The translations under genes and the position numbers were made by a program. The notes beneath the pieces were generated by a model that saw only the letters and a list, made by a program, of their open reading frames with translations, had not been told where the DNA came from and did no database searches. DNA of 64,000 bases from Tritrichomonas musculus (Eukaryota > Parabasalia > Tritrichomonadida > Tritrichomonadidae), in assembly GCA_039105265.1 (NCBI GenBank), contig JAPFFF010000041.1:1240001-1304000 (forward strand), in the 5' to 3' direction. Shown in pieces: positions 45,797-55,850 of the stretch (position 1 is the first letter of the stretch; each line of letters begins with the position of its first letter).

Positions 45797-45960
45797 TGAC
45801 CTGGAATTCATTTAGAAGAAGAGGTGCTCATCAAGCTGCTTTATCTGGGGTAAGCGAATGGTGAATTAAAGAAACATGGTCGTTGGAAAAGTTGCGCTTA
45901 TATAAGATATGTTGATGTTGTTCCACAAGTAGCAGGGCAAAAAATTACTAACAATATTTT
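45797..45960 (+). mobile_element. Tyrosine-recombinase relic (Crypton- or DIRS-like), fossil
   Basis: Short matches to the C-terminal part of a tyrosine recombinase are seen: a FRRRGAHQAAL block and a KHGRWKSCAYIRY block, the latter being the HGRW motif and the RY region before the catalytic tyrosine. The copy is broken and very partial. Assignment to a particular family (Crypton, DIRS-like, or a host-domesticated recombinase) is not possible. Confidence 0.5.
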
Positions 45961-46405
45961 TATTATAAGATATCTAAAATGTTGATCCAAAATGAAGCTA
46001 AAAATTAATAATAAAAATTTAAAAATTTTTTTTCTCTCAATTTTGAAATTTTTATTGGGAAAAAGGTCGCTTTTTTTATTTTTTATTGGGCAATCGTAAA
46101 TCATATGGTTCTCAGGTTAATCAGTAAACTAATTTAACAGACTAATTCGGAGTATTTTTTTTGAACATCATTCTTGAACAAATTTTTTGAACCTGACTGG
46201 ATACCTCAAAAAAAGCAAATTTGTTTAAAAGTGAATTGTCACTTCATTTTTCACGAAATAATTCACTTTTAATTTTTTATTAATTTTTTATTTCTTAAAC
46301 AAATGCCACTGATGACTCAAAACAAACAAACACAATAATGTTCTGCAAACAATACTCAAATAATTAATCCAACACATTTTTTAAAACAAGATTCCAAAAT
46401 CATTC

Positions 46406-46717
46406 TTGCAAACAAATTCTCACAATCAACTCATGATGCACTTTCAATTGATGTTTATGAAAATGAGAATTTTATTTTTGATGGATTTGATGAATCATGA
46501 TTGTGACAAACCCAAATATATAATGAAACTTGAACAAGATACTAAATTAATCCAAGATTTATTCGAAATGTATTCACAATTACCAAAAATACTTGATATC
46601 ACACAATCGAAACCAGATATTCCAATATTCAACAGAATTGATGTTCTGAAATCTGATTCAGCAGAAATAAAAAAATTCATTCGAAAAGTTAATTCTGAAA
46701 TGATTGGTTTCTATTGA
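46406..46717 (+). CDS. Isolated 103-aa open frame, unrecognised, possibly a gene remnant
   Basis: The frame starts MQTNSHNQLMMHFQLMFMKM and its last 70 residues look protein-like (LFEMYSQLPKILDITQSKPD, then FNRIDVLKSDSAEIKKFIRK). The first 30 residues look random. It may be the end of a broken gene; nothing upstream in the same frame supports a full one. Confidence 0.3.
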   Translation: MQTNSHNQLMMHFQLMFMKMRILFLMDLMNHDCDKPKYIMKLEQDTKLIQDLFEMYSQLPKILDITQSKPDIPIFNRIDVLKSDSAEIKKFIRKVNSEMIGFY

Positions 46718-46766
46718 AAAGAAGAAGATATTTTTTTTTTTTTTTTATTTTGGCCCCCAAAAAAGC

Positions 46767-46800
46767 ACGCTGTGGAGGTGAAGTGACCACCACAGTGCTC
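46767..46800. repeat. Left terminal inverted repeat of the MULE, hairpin-forming
   Basis: CTGTGGAGGT and ACCACCACAG pair as a stem around GAAGTG, so each terminus is itself a near-perfect hairpin in addition to pairing with the other end. Confidence 0.75.
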
Positions 46801-47509
46801 TCAAAAAGTTAAACTTTTTGAAAAACAGAAATTTGATAAAACAGCTTTTTCATATATTCACTTTTTGATATAATAACTTTTTGATAAAAAAAATATTTAA
46901 AAAAAATCTTTAAAAAGAGTACCCAACTAAGAAGGAGAATTGTATTCCTAATAAATCAACATTTGAGGAAAGCCCTATTAGCAAAATTTCCCAATTTATC
47001 CATTAAAGTATGAATATGATATTTCAGAAAACTCTAATTTGATCAAGATAATAGCACTAAATGCGATTCTTAATTTAAATTAAAGTCATTGAATAAGTCC
47101 GCTGATTTCATATCTCACAATTTTCATTGTTCAATAGTGTTCAATAATTATCATTTAGATCTTTTACTAAATTATTTGAAATTTCGAAGTTTATGGTTAA
47201 TAATTAAGTATTCTTACCAAATTTACTAACTTGGTAAAGCCAATTTGCCAAAAGTGCCAATTCTATTAATAAGATTAGCAAAATAAACAGAATAAGCATA
47301 TTAATTCCTAAAAAAACTTGTTAACACGTGTTAATATAATTTTTAAATTAATATAATTAAAAAAACACGATATGTTATTCATTAATATCTGATATTTAAA
47401 TTATACGCAAAAAAGCAATAGATTATTGTTTTAAAATATAAAAATTCCAAATAATGTACTCGAAAATCTTTTTTGATTTGTTTTGTTTTACTGGAATATG
47501 ACCTTAATT

Positions 47510-47636
47510 ATAATATTAGCAATAATAGTAGTAATTATAAAAAGTTAAACTTTTTGATAGAGTAAAATATAGATATTAATTCAACTATATATAAGAATTT
47601 AGAAAGATTATGATTACTACTATTATTGCTAATATT
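47510..47636. repeat. Inverted repeat of about 26 bases inside the MULE
   Basis: TAATATTAGCAATAATAGTA at 47,510 is matched in reverse by TACTACTATTATTGCTAATA near 47,613, with about 75 bases between. A long T run (about 47,718-47,748) follows and is flanked by AACTCAGTAACA and TGTTACTGAGTT. These may be MITE-like scraps. Confidence 0.6.
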
Positions 47637-47713
47637 ATTACTATTTTTGAGATATATTATTGCAAAATTGAAACCAAAAACTCAGTAACACTTGGAAACT
47701 TTTTAAAAGCAAT

Positions 47714-47748
<35 letters not shown>

Positions 47749-48293
47749 ACAATGAAAAAGTGAAAATAAATGTTACTGAGTTTCTGTCCACCTCAAAAAG
47801 TTTATAAAAAGTCTATTTATATTAATATTATTCAGCATCTTTGGAAATATATCCAGAGAGCTGAGAAATTAAAGTAGCAATTTATGTAAGAAGTTTTTTT
47901 AAGTAATATTCTAAGTATTAACACACTTAATAGAATTATTGCTCCATTGAACTAAAGGTATACATTAAAAAAGTATTATTTTTCTTGAAAATGAGAAATT
48001 CGATTCATTCGTAAAGATCATTTAGATTTTTTTGAAAATATTTTCTTCTAATGATAGAGTTTTGTATTAAATAAAAACAATATGTCAATGCATCTAATTT
48101 GATAGTTTTGAAAGCGATAAATATATTAAACTACTTGAGTGTTTTGCTTAATTTATCATTATGAGCTTTTTAAAGGTGCTGAGCTTTTGTTTCCAGTTTA
48201 GAAGAAAAAAAAAAAACGCCCGTCGCTCTTTTTATACTGAAGAACAAACGCACATTCCTATAGAATATGCTTACCAACAGATGAGTTTACAGT

Positions 48294-48503
48294 TCACAAA
48301 TAAAATGACTTCAATATAAAAAATTCTTCAACTGGATTGAGAGATGGATACATTTCAATCATGGTAAAACAACTACTTTTTTTAGAGTTTGGGTATAAAA
48401 CAACAGCTTGATTTAATAAATAGGAGGGCTTCTTTAATTGACAGGTAGTTTTGCTGCAGTCTCGCCTCATCGAACTCGATGGAAGTTTAAAAATTGGCGT
48501 CAT
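48294..48503 (-). mobile_element. Possible Tc1/mariner transposase scrap nested in the MULE
   Basis: The open frame ends with MIEMYPSLNPVEEFFILKSF, which resembles the YSPxLNPIE(E)xF block at the last catalytic acid of Tc1/mariner-type DDE transposases. Nothing of the first two acidic sites is clear. Only this short block supports the call. Confidence 0.35.
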
Positions 48504-49312
48504 TCATATATACTACTAAAAATATTCATTTTTATGTGCTAAAATAATTTTGATAACGAGACATAAAAAATTTTTGTTTGGGATTTTTTAAATTGCAAAC
48601 TTTTTGGATGAACGACGTGGTTGGAGCTTTTTGAAGGCTCTGAGGTGCTTCCAAAGGTTCCAAATGGCTTTGAAATGGGCTTATGTATAGACTTGGTGAT
48701 AACGGAGCCTATACTATAATACTTATATTATCATTATGAATACGGGATTTAAACACAATAATTTGTCATTCTCTCAAGCGAACTTCGAATTAATCATTAA
48801 TGTTTTTTCATAATTATTAATGACATCAATAACATAAGATACATCAATTATTTAATCAACTTTCTTCTCAATTATTATGATGTAATGAATTTCAACATCC
48901 TTACATTCAATGTCATCTATTATTTTCCAGATCTTTTCACTTATGCTAGTAAAATTATTATTTTACTTGAGAAAAATATGAAGAAGTGCTCTGAAATCAG
49001 AAATAAGTAATTTAATTCACAGTAATTTCAGTAATGTTTGCATATTGGGATTTATATATTTACTAAATTTTCTCTTTCAAAAATTGATCTTCTGATGGTG
49101 TTTTAAATTTTCAGACTTTACAAGAGGCAAATTAATCATGAAAAAGAAATTTATTGCAAAGAATTAAAGAATTTTTTAATTACTTACAGTTGGTAGTACC
49201 AGCTAACAACACAGCTTGTATTTTTTACATTTTATTTATGCTCAGATATTTCAAGCATATAAATATTATAAGATTATATAACACCAAATAAATATTATAA
49301 GATAACAAATAA

Positions 49313-50660
49313 TTTTTTTTGCAGCATAATCATCCTATAAACCCAATATCATTCGCCCATTGCATTATAAATGATGATACCAAAAATGTTATTAAAAATA
49401 TGTCCAAAGCAAATATCAATTCAACCAAAATTTCTGAATTTCTATTTTATGATAAAAACATCAACATCACAGCAACACAAGTCTCATCTATTACAGCGCC
49501 AAAAATCCAAAAAGAACAAAACTTAAAAACAGATTTATTGATAAATAAAATGGTGAATGAAAAGGGAAGTTATTTTGTTTTCCCACCTGAAGAAATTGGG
49601 AAAACAAATTACAGGAGAGGTGTAGCCACATTTACTCAAGAAGAAATGAAAAATCTTCATAATTTCGGTGATTTCGTTTGCATAGACCCAACGTATAGAG
49701 GTTTAAAGAACAATTGGACCATGATTCCTATCAGCCTTATAGGAAGAAATCGTGAATTAAGATCTGGTGGTATTGTATTATGTTCAAATGTAACCTCAGA
49801 TATTTTCGAATGGATCATGAAACTTTTAGCATACAAACTTCCATCATCAAATATGATCAAAACAATATGTTCAGATGATGATTTAATGCTTAATTCTGCC
49901 TATCATAATCTCAAAAATGATCCCAAGTGTACCAAAATTGCCAGAATAGTATGCATTTGGCATAAGCTGTGCTTATTCACTGATATCGTAAATCAGATGA
50001 GCATACCAAAAGCAGAAAAAGATATATTAATTCACAAATTCGATGAGCTAGTGTTTACTAAGAACACAGAAAAATGTTTAACATTAATAAGTGAACTGAA
50101 AAAGTTTGATAATATAAATGAATTCTTTAATAAATCATTCAAAGATAGATTGGGAACGTCTACCAAAGCTTTTACAAAGAATGTATGGTCTCTTGGTTAC
50201 CTTTCAAACATTTTTTCGGAATGTAATAATTCAAATATTAAAAATTTATGTGGTTCCCATTTGTTATCACTTGTAGACATGCGAAACATTATTACACGTG
50301 CAGATCAAAGACGTATGATGAATCGAGAATATTTCAAAGGTCGAAACCTGTGCAAAATATCAGATAAACGTATATTTGAATTCATGAAAGAATTTAATAT
50401 TGAAAGACGAATAAGTGAATCTATTATAGGATCACTTCAAAAAGCAGAAGATCCTGAAAAGGAGTCCCTAGAAAAAAAAAGAAGGAGAATGGAAAATCAG
50501 TGTAAAGAAAACAGGAGATTCTTTTATCGTTACCAAGAACGATCATTGGGAATGCAGTTGTGGTAAGATTACCACAACTGGACTACCATGCTCTCGCATT
50601 ATTATAGTTTTCATTGAAAATAAAATTGATCTAAAAATATATAAAGATATAATTTCTAAA
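49313..50660 (+). pseudogene. MULE transposase, frameshifted
   Basis: The open part (49,313-50,566) has no ATG at its start and begins LQHNHPINP, the end of a FLYWCH/FAR1-like zinc finger whose earlier part is not seen. The DDE core is present: DPTYRG near residue 119, CSDDDLMLNSAY near 182 and the CIWHK block near 210. Near 50,522-50,527 a one-base change in a short T run shifts the frame. In the other frame the expected SWIM zinc finger follows: WECSCGKITTTGLPCSR, with arginine where histidine is usual. The protein therefore lacks an intact start and is split before its SWIM domain. It would bind and cut the terminal repeats of its own element. Confidence 0.75.
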
Positions 50661-50736
50661 AGATGGATATTAAGTGAAATAGAATATACAGAATGCCAAA
50701 TTAATGAAAAAAATGAAATTCCTTTTATAAATTTGA

Positions 50737-51201
50737 ATGCGAAGCATGGATCAAGATCAAAAAAAGAGGTACTTAGATATCGCGGCTGAATGCAAAAGCT
50801 TGGCTGAGCTCGGGTGTCAAAGCAATGAAAACTATAAAAAAGTTATGACAACTTTGCATGATCTAGAAAATGAACTTTTAGGCATTCCAAAAGTCCAAGA
50901 GCCTTATGGAAAAAGGGCGGGAAGACCAAAAGAAGGAAGATATAAAAGGCAAAGAAAAAGCGAGAAAAATAAGAAAGAGAAAAAAGTTAAATGTCAGATC
51001 TGCAATGATAATCATGATACAAAGAATTGTCCAAATTTAAATGAAATACGAAAATTTATCGATTTCAGTCCACTAAAAGATAAGATGGCAAAAAGGCATT
51101 GCATAATTTGCAACGGGGCAAAACATTTTGCTAGAACATGCCCTGCATTAAAAAAATGGCAACAATTGCAGCAAGAAAAAAATGTAAATGAAGATGAATA
51201 G
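50737..51201 (+). CDS. MULE transposase tail with two CCHC zinc knuckles, 154 aa
   Basis: The product starts with ATG at 50,737, has a helical part (YLDIAAECKSLAELGCQSNE) like the C-terminus of FAR1/MULE transposases, a basic linker (GKRAGRPKEGRYKRQRKSEK) and two zinc knuckles, CQICNDNHDTKNC and CIICNGAKHFARTC. Because the region directly follows the SWIM part it is more likely the C-terminal end of the transposase than a separate gene. Confidence 0.6.
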   Translation: MRSMDQDQKKRYLDIAAECKSLAELGCQSNENYKKVMTTLHDLENELLGIPKVQEPYGKRAGRPKEGRYKRQRKSEKNKKEKKVKCQICNDNHDTKNCPNLNEIRKFIDFSPLKDKMAKRHCIICNGAKHFARTCPALKKWQQLQQEKNVNEDE

Positions 51202-51487
51202 GAAGAAAGTAATAGCTATAGTGTTAATGAATATGATAATGAAATCATTAAATACAAAGAAGGCAACAATGAATATGAAGATAACGACAATGATGATAAC
51301 GACAACAATGAATAGGAGTATGAATATGGATATTATGATTAATTTGTTTAATTACAAAATATTATATAAAAAGCAAGTTTCCCCTTAACGTTATTCAATT
51401 AGTTTTTTGTTATAATTATTATTGTTTATTTGGAAGATTTGATTATTTTTAAATTTTTGAAAATATAAATGTATTATGATTTTAAGT

Positions 51488-51957
51488 AATTAGTAACATC
51501 GATTAGTTTGAATAAATTGGTAACATCGAGTAGTTTGTTTAATTAGTAACATCGACTAGTTTGTTTAATTAGTAAAATCGAGTAGTTTGTTTAATTAGAT
51601 ACATCGATTAGTTTGAATAAATTGGTAACATCGAGTAGTTTGTTTAATTAGATACATCGAGTAGTTTGTTTAATTAGTAACATCGACTAGTTTGTTTAAT
51701 TAGTAAAATCGAGTAGTTTGTTTAATTAGTAACATCGATTAGTTTGAATAAATTGGTAACATCGAGTAGTTTGTTTAATTAGTAACATCGATTAGTTTGA
51801 ATAAATTGGTAACATCGATTAGTTTGAATAAATTGGTAACATCGATTAGTTTGAATAAATTGGTAACATCGAGTAGTTTGTTTAATTAGTAACATCGAGT
51901 AGTTTGTTTAATTAGTAAAATCGATTAGTTTGTTTAATTAGATACATCGATTAGTTA
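51488..51957. repeat. Minisatellite, about 18 units of 26-27 bases
   Basis: The unit is ATTRGTAACATCGANTAGTT plus TGTTTA or TGAATAA. Two unit types, differing at the last bases and at the base after ATCGA, are interspersed in blocks, which indicates several rounds of block duplication. Confidence 0.9.
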
Positions 51958-51961
51958 ATTA

Positions 51962-52160
51962 TTGTTTGCGTAATCTTATCCATAAATACTACCTGCGAAT
52001 TGGTATTTTGGAGAAATAATCTGTAAATTAATATCTGTCTGATATTATTCGTAATTAACTGTCTGAGAATTACTGTTTGCGTAATATTATCCATAAATAA
52101 CTACCTGCGAATTGGTATTTTGGAGAAATAATCTGTAAATTGATATCTGCGAGATATTAT
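51962..52160. repeat. Direct repeat of about 80 bases after the minisatellite
   Basis: TGTTTGCGTAAT, CCATAAATA, CCTGCGAATTGGTATTTTGG and AGAAATAATCTGTAAATT recur in order with a period of about 110 bases. Confidence 0.8.
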
Positions 52161-52258
52161 CAGTAAATAAATATCTACAAATTTGGCGCTATTTCATATC
52201 AAAAAGCTATTTTCTCAAAAAGCCATTTTCTCAAAAAGTTTTTACTTCAAAATTTAAA

Positions 52259-52292
52259 AGCACCGTGGTGGTCACATCACCATCACAGTGTG
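52259..52292. repeat. Right terminal inverted repeat of the MULE
   Basis: AGCACCGTGGTGGTCACATC followed by ACCATCACAGTGTG is the reverse complement counterpart of the left end at 46,767. Confidence 0.75.
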
Positions 52293-52340
52293 TGAAATAT
52301 AATTCCTCTTTTATTTTTTATTTTTTATTTTTTTTTTTTA

Positions 52341-52402
52341 ACTAGTTCGTGTTGACGCTTGGGCTATGTGCCCAGCGGAAACCGACTAGTATATACTACT
52401 GG
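52341..52402. mobile_element. Detached Polinton-type terminus (fossil)
   Basis: AACTAGTTCGTGTTGACGCT, then GCGGAAACCGACTAGTATAT and ACTACT is an inverted copy of the left end of the second Polinton (52,955-53,016). It ends in ACTACT, as a Polinton right end should, but no element body lies to its left because the MULE begins 49 bases away. It is a remnant of another copy. Confidence 0.55.
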
Positions 52403-52426
52403 TGTTTGCTCTTCTTTGGCATATCT

Positions 52427-52555
52427 CTACTGAACATCCTTTAACAATAATCTATCAATACTTGGATAATTGTTCTGCATAAACTTAGCTAAATCGTAAT
52501 CATGCTCATCAAACTGCCTATCAATTTTATCAGCTGGGCTACAAAAGAATTGCAT
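52427..52555 (-). other. Mini-ORF with phospholipase A2-like motif, 42 aa, virus-like fragment (fossil)
   Basis: The frame runs from ATG 52,555 to TAG 52,427. It contains CSPADKIDRQFDEHDYDLAK, which resembles the catalytic stretch of the parvovirus VP1-type phospholipase A2 (pattern P..K.D....EHD). That domain occurs in some virus-like elements for membrane crossing. The fragment lacks the calcium-binding glycine loop, so it is a piece, not a whole domain. It lies between two inverted Polinton ends. The match is by eye and short, so confidence is limited. Confidence 0.4.
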
Positions 52556-52785
52556 TCAAAAAAGCCCCCACTTTTTGAGAGAGAAAAAATTTCATACAAA
52601 ATGGAGAGAATGATAATAATGAAAATTAATAAGAAAATATTTATAATAAAAAAGATAAATAAAAGTTTAAAATAAGAAAAATGAGAATATTTGTAAAAAT
52701 TTTAGAAAAATCGAATGATAATTTAGAAAATTGATAAAATTAAGAATCCTCGTTACGCTGCGGTTTGTAGAATCAACGCATAATT

Positions 52786-52917
52786 GGGGCTACGCCCCCA
52801 TTCGTCCAATATTTTTGCGGAGCCTCAGCTCCGCAAAAATATTTGTCGCTCCCTTTCGGGCCAGGCCCCCTAACAGCATTTGAATGAATCTTTTTTTTTA
52901 GCCAAATGCTGTTAAGT
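52786..52917. repeat. Cluster of three hairpins before the second Polinton
   Basis: First, GGGGCTACGCCCC. Second, a perfect 16-base stem, AATATTTTTGCGGAGC and GCTCCGCAAAAATATT, with loop CTCA (52,809-52,844). Third, AACAGCATTTG and CAAATGCTGTT with about 20 bases between (52,873-52,914). The G/C-rich stems stand out in this A/T-rich genome. Confidence 0.75.
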
Positions 52918-53016
52918 TATAATCTAGAGGGTGGTCATTCAATTGAATACTCATAAAGTAGTATATACGAGTCGGTTTCCGCTGGGGCTGGCACCCCACG
53001 CGTCAACACGAACTCG

Positions 53017-53101
53017 TCATAAAAGAAAAAGAAAAAGAAAAGAAAAGAAAAAGAAAAAGAAAAGAAAAGAAAAAGAAAAAAAAGAAAAGAAAAGAAAAAA
53101 A
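53017..53101. repeat. Purine tract (AAAGA)n
   Basis: About 85 bases of A and G only, built from AAAAG and AAAAAG units, directly inside the putative terminal repeat. Confidence 0.9.
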
Positions 53102-53126
53102 TATTCTTGTTCTCACTACTGCTCCC

Positions 53127-53190
53127 CATCAATGAAACGGCACAGGTACCCCACCCCACAACCGCCCATCTATGAAACGGCACAGGTACC
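53127..53190. repeat. Subterminal direct repeat pair
   Basis: ATGAAACGGCACAGGTACC occurs at 53,132 and 53,172, 40 bases apart, each preceded by CCCATC. Such subterminal repeats could be protein-binding sites at the element end. Confidence 0.85.
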
Positions 53191-53209
53191 AGCCCCGAGA
53201 ATCTCGTAC

Positions 53210-55831
53210 TTATTTCTTCATATATATAGCATCGAAACAAATCATAGAACATTCATCACAATCTAACTCAATATTATATATATCATAAGCACCAGAAGGT
53301 GGGTTAGTGTCTTTAAAGTATATTTCATCCAAATATGATTTTATTTGTTGAGGGTCAGACCATTCAGTTGATATAAATCTAATAAAATGTAGCTTTTGAG
53401 TCTTGTCCTTGAATATCAATAAGTACTCCCCATCTGGAACAGGTTCATTATCACCTGTTGGATCATTATCTAAATTATCAATAATTATGTGTTTCTCACT
53501 TGTAAAATAAGAGAATAGAAAATACCTATTATATTCATCAGTGACATCAGTAAATCCTGTATAATATGCTTTCCATTCACTATCTGGGTCATTTTTCTCT
53601 TCTAATGCAGTTAACCTAGCTTCCATTGCTGCTATAGTATCTTTTAATGCGATATTTTCACCCTCTAATGTCTCTATCCTACGTATAAGTACATCTAGAC
53701 CTTCATTAGCTTCATCCACAGTAGGGTAATTATCAAACTCAGCCTCTAGCTCATTGACCTTCTCAGCTAACAACTTGAAACAAGGCTTGAGTGAGTCCCT
53801 AAACATATTGCTGATATCCATAGCACCACTTAATGTCAAGGTTCCAGTATCAGGGTTATCATTCTCATCAGTAAAAGGTAGTTCATCTAGTTGCTTATAC
53901 TCTTCCTCACACCAGGTAATTATAGGTGTTATATCTTTGGTTATGCTTCTTGCTGTAGTACCTGACATGAAGTTAATGCTATTTCTAACCAAATCACTCA
54001 TACCTTTGGTTGACTTATGAGAGAATAACCTTTTAAGGAATCCTCCACCTTTTATGGTAGGAAAGCTTATACCATCTGGAAATAGCTGCATACCAATAGA
54101 ACCTATTGACCCAGCAGTACCTGCAACTCCAAAAGCTAATGCTGTCCATGAGACTATACGCAAATTATCTACATCATCCTCCAGATGTTGAGTAACTTGT
54201 TCAGTCCTTGATACTCTACCTTTTAAGCTTTCCATAACAGTGTTCATTTCGTTAACATCATAGCTAATAACATCTACATTGTTGGTAACTAAATTTAAAT
54301 CACTCCTCATAGTAGTAATATTATCAGCAGTAATTATCTTAGAGGAGGTAATATTATAATCAGTATATAAGGTTGTTGCCCCATTAGGATTTGGAGATAC
54401 TTCATAGAATTGCTGCTTAATGATATACTCGAATGGGTTAGTAGTTGAATCCCAATGAACCTCATCTATTGGGTCAACATATTCATCAGCTAAATATATC
54501 TTAATATCCCTTGAGTCATTAGTAGTTGAAGCTGCATATGTATATTCAAGCTTTTCACATGAATCAAGTACACCATGTAAGAACAACCATACCTTGTCTC
54601 CTCCATTACCTTCTTTTCCAGTAGGTCGAACTGAGAACCTATTTGCATTTTTAGAACCTTCAAGGGTAATATCAAGGTAGAGTTCATCAATAGCACTAGT
54701 TTCTAATTTATTAGTCGCATTATTCATCTTATAGCACCTTATTGCTTCAATATCATATCCATCTTTTGTACCTCCTTGACTTGTTTGATATCCTAGACCA
54801 TATTTCGAAAAAGGTTCTATCTCCCCTGTCTTTAATTTTACAAAACAGTCTATTTTACACTTACCTCCATGAATCATGTAATGTAGTATGTTATCAGGAG
54901 AGTAGTCATTAGGCTTATTAATCAGTTTCATGTTCCTCTCACTCCTCTTGACTTGTATGTAGGTACCATCTTCACCATACTCATTCTCCTTATTTAATCC
55001 ATTAACTAATCTACCATTGATATGACCTTGTATGTTATCACCTACCCATTTTGTACCATCCCATGATAAAAACCACTTATTACCAAAACAATACTCATTA
55101 AACCTAAACTCTAAGTCATTAGGTATAGTATATCCAGTATCTATGTTCCATTGAAGTAACCAATATTTCTTGTTATCGATCTCAACCTGACTAGTTGATG
55201 TAGGCTTATATAAGTATAGTACATCGCTTTTACGTAAACTTAATGCATTATCAGCTTTTATTATAGAACACTTTATTGCCTTCTCTGTCTGTAAAGAATC
55301 AGTTATATATTCATTCATTATGCTCAACTCCCCATTCAGCCACAAGGTATATGGGTTGAAGTCTAGTTTACTATCAAAAGCTATATTCATATATCCCATA
55401 ATGGTACTATTATTTATACTGCATCCATTACTACTTTTAGTTATCAAAGGAGAATATACTTGACCATCCTTAACATATATGTAGAACTCCTTGACTAAAT
55501 TACCACTTGTATCATATACTATATTCTTCCTCAATACTATCTTAAATATATTAGTCTGGGTTTTTATTTCGTTGAGCTTATTCATGAAGTCTTCAGGCAA
55601 ATTAACAAACTTAAGTATATTGTAAGTTGTTGTTGAAGACTCAAATGATACATACTGTATATTTTTATTTTTAATATCAACTTCTGGTAAACCTTCGACC
55701 TCATTAAATAAATGACCTGTCTGTACATAGTTATCTAAGTCACCCAAGGTTAATAACTGACTACCTTTTCGAGTAGCATCCCCTATCTTAAACTGTATAT
55801 CTCCTTTAAATCTTGTAGTAGTATCACTCAT
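53210..55831 (-). CDS. Fibre-like protein B of Polinton 2, about 873 aa
   Basis: The start is the ATG at 55,831 (MSDTTTRFKGDIQFKIGDAT); the frame upstream overlaps the neighbouring gene. It is the counterpart of the 1,355-aa protein of element 1: RFKGDIQFK start, strand-rich domain with VLYLYKPTS and GNKWFLSWDGTKWVGDNIQG, conserved module TTLYTDYNITSSKIITADNI near residue 490 plus coiled coil, a hydrophobic segment near 575, then a second coil FRDSLKPCFKLLAEKVNELE. The phage-type NYALKSEIPEP repeats and the long C-terminal knob of element 1 are absent, replaced by a shorter end. A fibre or spike role is inferred. Confidence 0.6.
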   Translation of the reverse strand: MSDTTTRFKGDIQFKIGDATRKGSQLLTLGDLDNYVQTGHLFNEVEGLPEVDIKNKNIQYVSFESSTTTYNILKFVNLPEDFMNKLNEIKTQTNIFKIVLRKNIVYDTSGNLVKEFYIYVKDGQVYSPLITKSSNGCSINNSTIMGYMNIAFDSKLDFNPYTLWLNGELSIMNEYITDSLQTEKAIKCSIIKADNALSLRKSDVLYLYKPTSTSQVEIDNKKYWLLQWNIDTGYTIPNDLEFRFNEYCFGNKWFLSWDGTKWVGDNIQGHINGRLVNGLNKENEYGEDGTYIQVKRSERNMKLINKPNDYSPDNILHYMIHGGKCKIDCFVKLKTGEIEPFSKYGLGYQTSQGGTKDGYDIEAIRCYKMNNATNKLETSAIDELYLDITLEGSKNANRFSVRPTGKEGNGGDKVWLFLHGVLDSCEKLEYTYAASTTNDSRDIKIYLADEYVDPIDEVHWDSTTNPFEYIIKQQFYEVSPNPNGATTLYTDYNITSSKIITADNITTMRSDLNLVTNNVDVISYDVNEMNTVMESLKGRVSRTEQVTQHLEDDVDNLRIVSWTALAFGVAGTAGSIGSIGMQLFPDGISFPTIKGGGFLKRLFSHKSTKGMSDLVRNSINFMSGTTARSITKDITPIITWCEEEYKQLDELPFTDENDNPDTGTLTLSGAMDISNMFRDSLKPCFKLLAEKVNELEAEFDNYPTVDEANEGLDVLIRRIETLEGENIALKDTIAAMEARLTALEEKNDPDSEWKAYYTGFTDVTDEYNRYFLFSYFTSEKHIIIDNLDNDPTGDNEPVPDGEYLLIFKDKTQKLHFIRFISTEWSDPQQIKSYLDEIYFKDTNPPSGAYDIYNIELDCDECSMICFDAIYMKK

Positions 55832-55850
55832 TTTAGTTAAATAAAACTTC

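Larger units (their letters stand above)
45588..46766. other. Intergenic region with decayed elements
   Basis: Holds a tyrosine-recombinase relic, an isolated 103-codon open frame (46,406-46,717) and an inverted repeat (TTAAAAGTGAATT at about 46,226 against AATTCACTTTTAA at 46,259). The rest is A/T-rich with a long T run at about 46,730-46,747. Confidence 0.5.
46767..52292. mobile_element. Mutator-like element (MULE), about 5.5 kb, decayed
   Basis: Terminal inverted repeats frame the region. The left end reads CACGCTGTGGAGGTGAAGTG, then ACCACCACAGTGCT. The right end, read inward from 52,292, gives CACACTGTGATGGTGATGTG and ACCACCACGGTGCT. After about 35 bases the similarity fades but CTTTTTGA-type repeats continue on both sides. 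Inside are a MULE transposase and its zinc-knuckle tail. No clear 8-11-bp target duplication was found, so the exact ends are approximate. The transposase is frameshifted, so the copy is not autonomous. Confidence 0.72.

Noticed and set aside
49310-49324. TTTTTTTTGCAG as a 3' splice site before the MULE transposase
   Set aside because: No matching 5' site or the conserved trichomonad branch/3' motif (ACTAACACACAG-type) is seen; the missing N-terminus is more simply decay.
51488-51957. CRISPR-like array
   Set aside because: Units are contiguous 26-27-base repeats without unique spacers, in a eukaryotic transposon; it is a minisatellite.
52935-53252. Frames over the purine tract (KRKRKRKE or FFFSFLF products)
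   Set aside because: They are translations of a simple (AAAGA)n repeat.
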